From positions 1 to 14,271 of the forward strand of contig JAZKZE010000103.1 in assembly GCA_045612485.1 (NCBI GenBank): a DNA stretch of 14,271 bases, given 5' to 3'. Shown piece by piece: positions 1-6,808 of the stretch (positions are counted from its first letter, which is position 1; each line of letters starts with the position of its first letter). The position numbers were made by a program, and so were the translations under genes. The notes under the pieces are model-generated. The model was not told the DNA's origin and did no database searches. It saw only the letters and a program-made list of their open reading frames with translations. The stretch is from RGIG5327 sp045612485. Its GTDB lineage: Bacteria; Verrucomicrobiota; Lentisphaeria; Victivallales; UBA1829.

Positions 1-9
1 TCGTTTATA

Positions 10-53
10 AAAAAAGTTGGAATTGTTTTTATCGTGACGATAAAAGCAATTCC
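10..53 (-). terminator. Intrinsic terminator downstream of the 76-aa orphan gene
   Basis: Arms 19-34 and 38-53 form a 16-bp stem with a TGA/TCA triloop. Read on the minus strand there is one C-A mismatch, and the stem is followed by AACTTTTTTTATAA (T-run at 10-16). On the plus strand the same mismatch becomes a G-U wobble. The T-run lies on the minus-strand side, so it best fits termination of the transcript carrying the small gene that ends at 167. Confidence 0.6.
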
Positions 54-56
54 GTC

Positions 57-119
57 AAAAGTTTTTGGAAGATGGGGGGCGGGGAAGAGAACCTTTTTTC
101 AAAAAGGTGTCTTCCCCGC
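57..119. repeat. G-rich leader plus long stem-loop, probable dispersed intergenic element
   Basis: A purine leader (AAAAGTTTTTGGAAG, then a run of six G at 74-79) runs into a large hairpin. The outer stem GCGGGGAAGA (79-88) pairs with TCTTCCCCGC (110-119), the inner stem ACCTTTTT (91-98) pairs with AAAAAGGT (101-108), and a 2-by-1 internal loop lies between them. No T-run follows on either strand, so it is not an ordinary terminator. It lies between the end of the small gene and its terminator. The layout resembles dispersed intergenic elements of this general shape in other bacteria, but that comparison is from memory and unchecked. A possible diverged relative lies at 14146-14213. Confidence 0.5.
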
Positions 120-166
120 AAAACATTTTTGCAACAGCCCCGTTCTTATGGATGCAAAGGTTTTTA

Positions 167-397
167 TCAGATCTCCCGGCATTTGTTTTCAAAATATTTC
201 ACTTTTTTACTTTCCAGAAGCAAGCCTACCTGATCGGTATCAATGGGAAAATACCCTTTCCCTTTCAGATATTCCAGAAATGCCAGCCATTTTGCATGAT
301 CCCAGCATCCCTCATTTTTTTTGACAAAATTCATCAGTATGGGTGATTTTGCCAGACGTTTCAGATTGAGTTCTTCCTGTGACAGGAGTTCTTTCAT
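167..397 (-). CDS. Small hypothetical protein, 76 aa, function unknown
   Basis: The protein begins MKELLSQEELNLKRL and is lysine-rich and apparently soluble, with no signal peptide or membrane segment. I do not recognise a family. The best support is translational: a strong ribosome binding site (AAAGGAGAA) sits about 7 nt before the ATG at 397. A plausible promoter and a perfect palindrome lie upstream, and a hairpin terminator lies downstream at 10-53, so it looks like a complete monocistronic unit. The sequence appears alpha-helical in the first two thirds, with aromatic positions in the segment CWDHAKWLAFLEYLKGKGYF, and a basic C-terminus. It could be a small regulator or adaptor. A DNA-binding fold cannot be claimed from the sequence. 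The preceding operon ends at its own terminator, so the gene is probably transcribed independently. Confidence 0.65.
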   Translation of the reverse strand: MKELLSQEELNLKRLAKSPILMNFVKKNEGCWDHAKWLAFLEYLKGKGYFPIDTDQVGLLLESKKVKYFENKCREI

Positions 398-442
398 ATT
401 ATCTTCTCCTTTCTCCCGGCAGAATATTTTGCTTCTGCCTGT

Positions 443-497
443 GGATTTTATAAAATCCTACAGAATGTGAATATACATTTAAAAGAGAAAAATACAA
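443..497 (-). promoter_or_regulatory. Putative promoter with perfect 16-bp palindrome, upstream of the 76-aa gene
   Basis: GGATTTTATAAAATCC at 443-458 is a perfect palindrome. CTGT and ACAG extend it on each side with one extra base. On the minus strand, TATATT (470-475) could be a -10 box, with a weak TTGTAT -35 (492-497) at 16-bp spacing. The start site would then fall about at 462, placing the palindrome over or just after it, which is a typical position for a repressor operator. The -35 match is poor, so the promoter is tentative. The palindrome itself is plainly there. Confidence 0.4.
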
Positions 498-521
498 GAT
501 ATCTGTGAAATTTTTCCCGAT

Positions 522-562
522 AAAAAAAGCCGGAGCTTTTCAGAGAACTGAAGCTTTCCGGC
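522..562 (-). terminator. Intrinsic terminator of the SGNH-ROK-comM-PMM operon
   Basis: On the minus strand, about 28 nt after the stop of the phosphomannomutase gene, GCCGGA (557-562) pairs with TCCGGC (529-534). An inner CAG-type stem continues through an internal mismatch, and the hairpin is followed directly by seven T (522-528). Confidence 0.75.
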
Positions 563-590
563 AAAAAAGAATTGAAAAATGTTCAGAATT

Positions 591-1907
591 TCAACCGCGG
601 ATCAGAGCAAGAGCCTCATCCCGTTTTTCTTCCATCAGTTTTTGATTGTCTGCTTCCACAATAAGACGGATCAGGGGTTCCGTATTGGAAGAGCGGACAT
701 TCAGCCACCAGGAGGGGTACTCGGAAGAGATCCCGTCCAGTTCAAAAAGATTGCCGTCGGCATATTTTTCCCTGATACGGGCAAGAACGATGGAGGTATC
801 TGCCACTTTGGAGTTGATCTCCCCGCTGGAATAATACTTCCGCAGAGGAGTGACAAGTTCACTTACCGGTTTATTTTTTGCACAGATAAGATTGGCAAGT
901 TTGATAATGGCAAGTCCCTGGGATTCCGCTACAAAATTTTCTTTGAAATAGTAATGCCCGGAAAGTTCCCCAGCAAAGACTGCCCCGGTTTCCCTCATCT
1001 GGGCTTTAATGAATGCGTGTCCCACTCTGGACATGACCGCCTTTCCGCCGGATGCTTCAATGCACTCTTTCACAGCTCTGCTGCTGCGTAAGTCATACAT
1101 GATGGTGGCAGGACCGGCAGAGAGAATATCCTGGGCAATGAGGGCGGTAAAAAGGTCCATGGGGATGATTTCCCCCTTGTCATCAATAAATCCGCAGCGG
1201 TCGGCATCTCCATCGAGGGCGGCACCGAAATCTGCTCCCACTTCCTTTACTTTAGCACAGATGGCATCCAATGTATCGGTTTTCAGCGGGTTGGCTTCAT
1301 GATTGGGGAATGTCCCGTCCAGTTCTTTGTAAAGAGGGATCACGTCAAAATATTTTTCAATCCCCTTGATCTCATAGGATCCCATGGCATTGGCATAATC
1401 CACCACGACTTTGAGTTTTCTGTTCATTCTGGCAAAAGACTGGAGGAAAGAAGCATATTCATCTGCAATGTTATAAGAAAGGATCTTTCCTTTTGTTTCT
1501 GCAACAGGCCATTTATCTTCCACAACCATTTTTTCAATATCTGCGATCCCGGAATTACCGCCGATGGGAACTGCTTCCTTCCTGCACAGTTTGAATCCGT
1601 TCCATTCGCCAGGATTGTGGGAGGCTGTGATCATAACACTACCTTCGGCAGCCAGTTTCCCGTTTGCATGGTAGGACTGGGGAGTGGAGCAGAGTCCCAG
1701 GTCGATAATATCCGCCCCCTGTTCCGTGATCCCTTTGGCAAGCGCTTCAAAAAGGGGCTGGGAGTGAGGACGCATATCTCTGCCCACCACGATCTTTTTT
1801 GCATGGAGAAAGACGGTAAGGGCACGTCCGATTTTTTCTGCGATTTCTGTATTGAGCTGAGTGGGATAGATCCCCCGGATGTCGTAAGCCTTGAATATTC
1901 CTGCCAT
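591..1907 (-). CDS. Phosphomannomutase/phosphoglucomutase (alpha-D-phosphohexomutase)
   Basis: This is a cytoplasmic enzyme that interconverts hexose 1-phosphate and hexose 6-phosphate (mannose and/or glucose), feeding sugar nucleotide and polysaccharide synthesis. At 438 residues it has the usual length for the ManB/AlgC/PMM-PGM group. All four family signatures are present: the phosphoserine loop TASHNPG (94-100, catalytic S96), the Mg site DGDADR (232-237), the sugar-specificity loop GELSGHYYF (313-321), and the phosphate-binding loop RSSNTEP (405-411). The GExSGHYY form fits the dual-specificity PMM/PGM branch, but mannose versus glucose preference cannot be settled from sequence. The start is supported by AAAGGAGG six nt before the ATG. 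It is the last gene of a four-gene minus-strand run, 27 nt after the comM-like gene, and is followed by a clear terminator. Confidence 0.93.
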   Translation of the reverse strand: MAGIFKAYDIRGIYPTQLNTEIAEKIGRALTVFLHAKKIVVGRDMRPHSQPLFEALAKGITEQGADIIDLGLCSTPQSYHANGKLAAEGSVMITASHNPGEWNGFKLCRKEAVPIGGNSGIADIEKMVVEDKWPVAETKGKILSYNIADEYASFLQSFARMNRKLKVVVDYANAMGSYEIKGIEKYFDVIPLYKELDGTFPNHEANPLKTDTLDAICAKVKEVGADFGAALDGDADRCGFIDDKGEIIPMDLFTALIAQDILSAGPATIMYDLRSSRAVKECIEASGGKAVMSRVGHAFIKAQMRETGAVFAGELSGHYYFKENFVAESQGLAIIKLANLICAKNKPVSELVTPLRKYYSSGEINSKVADTSIVLARIREKYADGNLFELDGISSEYPSWWLNVRSSNTEPLIRLIVEADNQKLMEEKRDEALALIRG

Positions 1908-1934
1908 TTTTTCCTCCTTTACGGTTTCTTTGTA

Positions 1935-3476
1935 TCAAGCAGTCCTTCTGTCCCTGGAACGGTAGGAGATTGCTTCAAAAATATGTTCTTTTCCTATATT
2001 TTCACTTTCTGCAAGATCTGCTATGGTACGTGCCACCCGTAAAATACGGTCATAGGCTCGCGCACTCAAACCGAATTCCCGTATGGCATGACGCAGAAGT
2101 GTTTCGGTATTTATATCAAGCTGACAATATTTTGCGGTCTGGGCAGATTCCATCATACTGTTGCAGAAAGTATTTGTTCCTCTGTATCTTGCGATCTGCC
2201 TTTCCCGTGCGGCTATGACCCGTTTACGGATACTGCTGCTGGATTCCGATACCTGTCTGGTTACAAGTTCCTCTTCCGATAATGCTGCTACTTCCACATG
2301 GATGTCGATCCTGTCCAACAGCGGACCGGAGATCTTGGATCTGTAGGCTCTTACCTGCATGGGTCTGCACCTGCATTGATGCTGTTTATCTCCCAGATGC
2401 CCGCAGGGACACGGATTCATTGCTGCTATAAGGACGAAACGGGAGGGAAAATCAAAACTTCCCGCCGCACGGGAGATGGTGACGATCCCGCTTTCGATCG
2501 GCTGACGCAATACCTCCAGAGTCGTTCTTTTGAATTCCGGCAGCTCATCCAGAAAAAGTACACCGTTATGTGCAAGACTGATCTCTCCGGGCCCGGGATT
2601 GCTTCCTCCACCGATAAGTCCGGCATCACTTACAGTGTGATGGGGTGCCCGGAAGGGGCGTGTCCGCATCAGCGGCCGGTCAGAGGAAAGAAGCCCCAGT
2701 AAACTGTAGATCCGGCTTGTTTCCAGTGTTTCCTTTTCCGTCATAGGCGGCAGGATCCCCGGAAGTCGTTTGGCAAGCATTGATTTTCCGGAACCCGGCG
2801 GGCCGGAAAACAGGACATTATGTCCCCCTGCCGCCGCGATCTCCAATGCCCGTTTTGCCGCAAACTGTCCCTTTACATCTGCAAAATCAGGAATACTTTC
2901 CCAGTCCGGTTCTGCAAAAAGGGTATTGGCGGCTTCTTTCGGCATGGGGGCAAACTTGCCATTGAGAGCAGCCACAGCCTCCGGAAGTGAACTTACCGGA
3001 TAAACATTTTTTGCTGCTGCCGCGATCGCCGCTTCCTGTGCATTGCCTGCCGGGACGATCACGGAATCGATCTGGACAAGTTCCCTGGCAAGAAGGGCAA
3101 TGGATACCACCCCTTTCACCGGTCTTACCGTTCCATCCAGAGCCAGTTCCCCCACAACAAGAGTTCTTGCCAGCCGGGTGCGGTCGGTACCGTTGACTGC
3201 GGCAACAAGTCCCAGAGCCATGGGAAGGTCGAAAGACGCTCCTTCTTTACGGATATCTGCCGGGGCAAGATTGATGAGAGTATTGCCCCGGGGGTGGTCA
3301 TAATTGCAGGCATATAATGCGGAACGTATTCTTTCCCGGCTTTCCCGTACAGCGGCATCCGGCAGACCCACGATGGAAACAAGGGACTGCTCCCCTCTTC
3401 CGGAGGCGTTTACCTCCACATCCAGAAGAAGGGCCTCTATTCCGGTAAGTGCGGCTGAATACGTCCTTGTAAGCAT
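1935..3476 (-). CDS. comM: ComM/YifB family Mg-chelatase-like AAA+ ATPase
   Basis: A hexameric AAA+ helicase-like protein. In naturally transformable bacteria ComM promotes branch migration of incoming single-stranded DNA, but the family is widespread beyond competent species. The chosen start gives 513 residues, about the family length, and begins MLTRTYSAALTGIEA, the family's usual N-terminus. An in-frame codon 19 residues upstream is rejected because that extension would run back into the end of the kinase gene. Visible features: ChlI-type N-terminal domain (about 1-170), Walker A GPPGSGKS (225-232), FRAPHHTVSDAGLIGG (275-290), Walker B VLFLDE (306-311), a cysteine-rich motif CPCGHLGDKQHQCRC (356-370), LLDRIDIHVEV (386-396), and the C-terminal LSARAYDRILRVARTIADL. 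It starts 13 nt after the ROK kinase stop with AGGAAA as ribosome binding site, so it is co-transcribed. Confidence 0.93.
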   Translation of the reverse strand: MLTRTYSAALTGIEALLLDVEVNASGRGEQSLVSIVGLPDAAVRESRERIRSALYACNYDHPRGNTLINLAPADIRKEGASFDLPMALGLVAAVNGTDRTRLARTLVVGELALDGTVRPVKGVVSIALLARELVQIDSVIVPAGNAQEAAIAAAAKNVYPVSSLPEAVAALNGKFAPMPKEAANTLFAEPDWESIPDFADVKGQFAAKRALEIAAAGGHNVLFSGPPGSGKSMLAKRLPGILPPMTEKETLETSRIYSLLGLLSSDRPLMRTRPFRAPHHTVSDAGLIGGGSNPGPGEISLAHNGVLFLDELPEFKRTTLEVLRQPIESGIVTISRAAGSFDFPSRFVLIAAMNPCPCGHLGDKQHQCRCRPMQVRAYRSKISGPLLDRIDIHVEVAALSEEELVTRQVSESSSSIRKRVIAARERQIARYRGTNTFCNSMMESAQTAKYCQLDINTETLLRHAIREFGLSARAYDRILRVARTIADLAESENIGKEHIFEAISYRSRDRRTA

Positions 3477-3489
3477 GTTCGTTTCCTGT

Positions 3490-4476
3490 TTATTCCGCAC
3501 GTTTTCCCAGAAGGAAGTACATGGCGGCGGCAACCCCCGCGTAATAGCCCATATCCCTTCTCAATTCGCTGGAAACGATCTCACAGGCGTCGATCATCTC
3601 TTTCCACGCAAAACGGGGCAGATATTTTTTGATGGGGTCTGTATAAAGATCTCCTATCGCCCAGGCAAGTGTACCGAGAATCAGCCGTTCCGGATTGAAA
3701 GTATTGAGTAATATACCGAATGCCTGGGCATTACGTATACTCATTTCTTCCCATATTTCCAGCGCAAGGGGATCATTGGCACGCACCGCTTTTTCCAGGG
3801 CAAGCATGTCAATATCCTCCACCTTTCCTCCGGCAAACTGCACAATGGGATGATCCTTTTTATCTTTCAGAAGATTTTGCAGATAAAGGGCAATGTTTCT
3901 TCCGCCGCAGTAGGCTTCATAACAGCCCTTGTGACCGCAGCCGCAGACTCTTTCAGAATTCAATTCAAGGGGAGTGTGTCCGAATTCCCCGCCGAAGAAA
4001 GTTTTACCCCGGATCAGGGTATTACCTGCAACGATCCCGGCTCCGATACCTGTACTCAAGGTAAGATAGATAAAATCTGTTTTGCCTTTTCCCGCTCCGA
4101 AGAACCATTCGGCAAGGGCGGCGGAATTGGCATCGTTTTCAAAACATCCGGGAATCTGCAAAGCATCCTGCAAATATCCCTGAATGGGTACATTGATCCA
4201 CTTTACATTGTTGGGAGGTGCCAGCAGGACGCCATTGGGGATATCCGCAGGACCGGGAGCGGAAATACCGAATCCGGCAAGATCAGATACTTTCAGACCG
4301 TTTTCCGCAGCAAGTTCTTTGCCCATCTGTGCCAGAAGCGGCAGAACATCAGAAGGATCCGTATCCTTGTTTTCCATTCTTTTTTTACCCAGAAGTTTTC
4401 CGGAGGAGGTGGCAAGTCCGATTCCGATCTTTGTGCCTCCGATATCGTATCCGAGAATATATTTTTCCTTACTCAT
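3490..4476 (-). CDS. ROK family sugar kinase (glucokinase-like)
   Basis: A predicted ATP-dependent hexose kinase of the ROK (repressor, ORF, kinase) family. There is no N-terminal helix-turn-helix, so it is an enzyme and not a repressor. The 328-residue protein starting MSKEKYILGYDIGGTK has the phosphate-binding loop DIGGTK (11-16), the catalytic aspartate in ENDAN (D115), the second phosphate loop TLSTGIGAGI (139-148), and the ROK zinc site GEFGH (H167) followed by CGCGHKGC (178-185) and E187. These support glucose or a related hexose as substrate, without excluding N-acyl-mannosamine or fructose. A longer reading from 4536 would run into the SGNH gene and is rejected. The gene begins 19 nt after the SGNH stop, and the junction shares TAAACAGGAAA with the next junction, supporting one transcript. 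Confidence 0.92.
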   Translation of the reverse strand: MSKEKYILGYDIGGTKIGIGLATSSGKLLGKKRMENKDTDPSDVLPLLAQMGKELAAENGLKVSDLAGFGISAPGPADIPNGVLLAPPNNVKWINVPIQGYLQDALQIPGCFENDANSAALAEWFFGAGKGKTDFIYLTLSTGIGAGIVAGNTLIRGKTFFGGEFGHTPLELNSERVCGCGHKGCYEAYCGGRNIALYLQNLLKDKKDHPIVQFAGGKVEDIDMLALEKAVRANDPLALEIWEEMSIRNAQAFGILLNTFNPERLILGTLAWAIGDLYTDPIKKYLPRFAWKEMIDACEIVSSELRRDMGYYAGVAAAMYFLLGKRAE

Positions 4477-4495
4477 TATTCTGTATCTTTCCTGT

Positions 4496-5329
4496 TTATT
4501 TTGCTTCTGTGATAAGAGATGCGAGATATTTTTCAATACTCATACCTTTTTCATTTGCTTTTTTGTTCAAACGCATTTCCTGCTCAAAATTCAAAAGAAC
4601 ATTCATCCGGGAGGCTGTATATTTTTTCTCCCAGTCTTTACGGTATTGCTGTATTTTTGCAGCAGAAACGCCGAATGTTTCAAGGATGACGGAAGCCATC
4701 ATCATGTGACCTCTGCCGTTCATATGGACACCGTCATAGGTAAGTTTGTTTCCTTTGATACAGGAAAGTTCTTTACTGTAAACTTCCTCCTGCATTTTGG
4801 CATTGATATCCGCAAGCAGACATTTCTTTTCTTTGGCAAGGGTACGGAGAAAATCATTATATGCCTTCAATGTGGTATTCAGGTTGTTCCCGGCATCTTC
4901 CCGGATCATGGAAGCAGTCATGATCACTACTTTGATCCCGGCTTTCTGTGCTTTATCCACGATTTCTGTAATATTCTTCTTGTAATCAGGAAGTGCGACT
5001 CCCCGTTTTCCGTGCCATACATCATTTACTCCGCAGGAAAGAAGCATCCACTGGGGTTTTTTTGTTATCACATCTTTATCCACTCTGGCAAGCATCTGGG
5101 TACTTTTGTGACCGCTGATCCCGGCAGGAACAGAGACGGCTTTCACTCCGGAACGTGCCAGACCGTCGATCACAAGGTGCAGATACCCCATATAGGGAGT
5201 TTTATTTTTGCCCAGCTGGGTGATGGAATCACCGAGAAAAGCGATTTTCTCCCCGTTTTTAACGGCGATCTGGGCTGAAAGGGTACAGGCGAACAGGAGC
5301 AGGATTACTGCAAAAACATTTTTTTTCAT
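4496..5329 (-). CDS. Secreted SGNH/GDSL-family hydrolase (esterase)
   Basis: A predicted exported serine esterase, 277 residues, likely deacetylating a carbohydrate or other ester outside the cytoplasm. The N-terminus has a signal peptide: MKKN, a hydrophobic core FAVILLLFACTL, and a probable signal peptidase I site after SA (19/20). The SGNH blocks are all present: block I IAFLGDSITQLG (S35), block II glycine in GISGH (G73), block III CGVND (N102), and block V DGVH (D199, H202). The substrate cannot be told; polysaccharide acetylesterase, lipase-like and platelet-activating-factor-acetylhydrolase-like proteins share this fold. It is the first gene of the four-gene operon with a sugar kinase and hexose phosphate mutase, which suggests a glycan-related role. 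The start is supported by AAGGAA eight nt before the ATG. The C-terminal tail (about 225-277) is lysine-rich and helical, beyond the core fold. Confidence 0.88.
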   Translation of the reverse strand: MKKNVFAVILLLFACTLSAQIAVKNGEKIAFLGDSITQLGKNKTPYMGYLHLVIDGLARSGVKAVSVPAGISGHKSTQMLARVDKDVITKKPQWMLLSCGVNDVWHGKRGVALPDYKKNITEIVDKAQKAGIKVVIMTASMIREDAGNNLNTTLKAYNDFLRTLAKEKKCLLADINAKMQEEVYSKELSCIKGNKLTYDGVHMNGRGHMMMASVILETFGVSAAKIQQYRKDWEKKYTASRMNVLLNFEQEMRLNKKANEKGMSIEKYLASLITEAK

Positions 5330-5343
5330 TTTTTTTCCTTATA

Positions 5344-5360
5344 TTTTATTGTCAATAAAA
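5344..5360. promoter_or_regulatory. 17-bp inverted repeat just upstream of the SGNH operon
   Basis: TTTTATT-GTC-AATAAAA is a perfect 7-bp dyad with a 3-nt centre, lying directly between the terminator hairpin of the preceding gene and the ribosome binding site of the SGNH gene. On the minus strand it contains TTGACA, but there is no room for a -10 box before the ATG if that were the -35. It may be an operator, or it may extend the terminator's T-rich tail. AT-rich dyads of this size can arise by chance. Confidence 0.35.
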
Positions 5361-5389
5361 GACAAATGCCCCCGGGTGAGGGCATTGTC
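5357..5389 (-). terminator. Probable terminator after the repeat-protein gene
   Basis: GACAATGCCC and GGGCATTTGTC (minus-strand reading; arms 5380-5389 and 5361-5371) form a 10-bp stem with one bulged base and an 8-nt loop, followed by TTTTATT. The T-run is short (four T, then A), so termination may be partial and could allow read-through into the SGNH operon, which has no strong promoter of its own. Confidence 0.55.
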
Positions 5390-5415
5390 TGGATTTTATA
5401 TTATTGAAGAATTTT

Positions 5416-6756
5416 TCATTTTCCGGATGACCCATGGATCTGTTCAAAAATCACCACCGGGATCTTTGCGTTTTCCCAGCTGGAATAATACTGGGCTGCC
5501 AGAGCATAAACCACAAAACCGAGAAGTACAAGAGCTGCGATCGCAGTCGCAACAAAGAAGATACCCGGTTCGCCGGTGCTTCCGGAAGGTTTGCTTTCCT
5601 TTATTTCCATTTCATCATCCTCACTCTCATTGGTGAGGCTGATGGGATCATCGGAAATATCGATTTTTTTGCCTTTTCTGTTTTTACTGGGGTCCTGCAC
5701 GTTCAGTGCGGACTTTTCCTCTTCAGGTTCTGCCGCAGGAGGAGGTGCAGGATCTTTCTTCAGGGAAAGACCGGAAGGTGCGGAAGGATCTTTCCCGGGT
5801 TCTTCCTCATTTTTTTTGAGGGAAAGACCGCCGGGTATGGCTCCGGGTGTCTGAAGCGGAGCTTCTGCAGGATTGGCCGGAAGTTTGATGGTTTGAGCCC
5901 CGGCAGGAGCGGGAGCTTCTGCAGGATTGGCCGGAAGTTTGATGGTTTGAGCCCCGGCAGGAGCAGGCGCTTCAGCAGGAGCAGTTTCCACAGGAGCTGC
6001 CTGAGGGGTAAGTTTAATGGTCTGCGCTCCGGAAGGAGCTGCGGGAACCGGTTCAGCAGAAGCCGCTGCCTGGGGAGTAAGTCTGATGGTTTGCGCTCCG
6101 GCAGAAGCCGCTGCGGGAGCTGCCTTCTGGGCTGCAACAGACTGGGGGGTAAGTTTGATGGTCTGGGCTCCGGCAGTACTTGCAGGAGCGGGAGCAGGAG
6201 GCTGGGATCTTACCGGACGCTTGATCGCCTGGGTAACGGTCGCAACAGGACTCTGCGGTTTTGCTTCCGGAGCAGGAGTTCCCTCCTGGGAGGGCTGAAC
6301 TGGTGTCACTCCGGCAGGATGCTGAACCTGCTGGAGAGGTCCGGTGGCAGTGGACATGAATTTAGCGGCAGTCTGAGAGGGAGTCCCCACCTGTGCAGGC
6401 TGAATGGGAACAGCTCCTACGGGCCGCTGAGCCTGCTGAAGAGGTCCGGTAGCAGTGGACATAAATTTAGCGGCAGTCTGTGAAGGCTGTGCTGCCGGAG
6501 CCGGTGTTGCCGCCGGTTTATGGAAAGGCTTCATGGGAGCCGTGGCAGTTGATCTGAAATCACCTGCGGGAGCTGCTCCGCCTTCCTGGGAGGGCCGCTG
6601 GGTGAGCGGTTTGAGTTTGATGGTCTTTTTGGCGGTATCCGCACTGCTGGGAGTCTGTACAGAACTCATCTGCATGCGCTGCATGGATGCTGTATTGGTA
6701 TTGCGTATATCCAGAGGATCATTGACCCCGTTTCCTGCCTGATTGTTTTCACTCAT
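5416..6756 (-). CDS. Pro/Ala-rich motif-repeat protein with C-terminal membrane anchor, unknown function
   Basis: A 446-residue protein that I do not recognise. The start at 6756 (MSENNQAGNG) is chosen because AAGGAGAG lies about 7 nt upstream; a longer reading would overlap dxs and its promoter. Residues 1-395 look disordered and rich in Pro, Ala, Gln and Thr. Embedded motifs recur: TIKL or TIRL six times (45, 199, 223, 246, 271, 289, five preceded by AGAQ or SGAQ); STATAP/STATGP at 69, 100 and 135, with a weaker NTNTASM at 20; GLSLKK at 310 and 329. Then comes an acidic stretch (about 368-385), one hydrophobic segment (about 398-420) and a 25-residue tail. There is no N-terminal signal, so the topology is probably a cytoplasmic repeat domain held by a C-terminal anchor. 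It could be a scaffold offering docking sites. Ribosome binding site, intact frame and terminator argue for a real gene. Confidence 0.82.
   Translation of the reverse strand: MSENNQAGNGVNDPLDIRNTNTASMQRMQMSSVQTPSSADTAKKTIKLKPLTQRPSQEGGAAPAGDFRSTATAPMKPFHKPAATPAPAAQPSQTAAKFMSTATGPLQQAQRPVGAVPIQPAQVGTPSQTAAKFMSTATGPLQQVQHPAGVTPVQPSQEGTPAPEAKPQSPVATVTQAIKRPVRSQPPAPAPASTAGAQTIKLTPQSVAAQKAAPAAASAGAQTIRLTPQAAASAEPVPAAPSGAQTIKLTPQAAPVETAPAEAPAPAGAQTIKLPANPAEAPAPAGAQTIKLPANPAEAPLQTPGAIPGGLSLKKNEEEPGKDPSAPSGLSLKKDPAPPPAAEPEEEKSALNVQDPSKNRKGKKIDISDDPISLTNESEDDEMEIKESKPSGSTGEPGIFFVATAIAALVLLGFVVYALAAQYYSSWENAKIPVVIFEQIHGSSGK
5861..5968. repeat. Two tandem 54-bp copies inside the repeat-protein gene
   Basis: Copies at 5861-5914 and 5915-5968 are identical over their first 50 nt. 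They encode the 18-residue unit PAEAPAPAGAQTIKLPAN twice. The near-perfect DNA identity, against the diverged flanking TIKL units spaced 23-25 residues apart, points to a recent duplication by slippage or unequal recombination. The period is a multiple of three, so the frame is kept. Confidence 0.9.
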
Positions 6757-6808
6757 GTTTTCTCTCCTTCCCTCCGCAGTAAAATGATTCGGAGCGTTTT
6801 TAAATTTT

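Noticed and set aside
34..346. Two overlapping plus-strand frames of 96 and 93 codons
   Set aside because: They cross the long hairpin element and lie antisense to the small gene that has a strong ribosome binding site; no support for translation.
5861..5968. CRISPR-like repeat
   Set aside because: The repeat is a contiguous in-frame tandem coding for PAEAPAPAGAQTIKLPAN units, with no spacers and no cas genes nearby.
5434..6483. 349-codon Arg/Gly/Ser-rich frame on the plus strand
   Set aside because: It is the complement of the Pro/Ala-rich repeat gene; its low-complexity repeats mirror that gene and it has no ribosome site.
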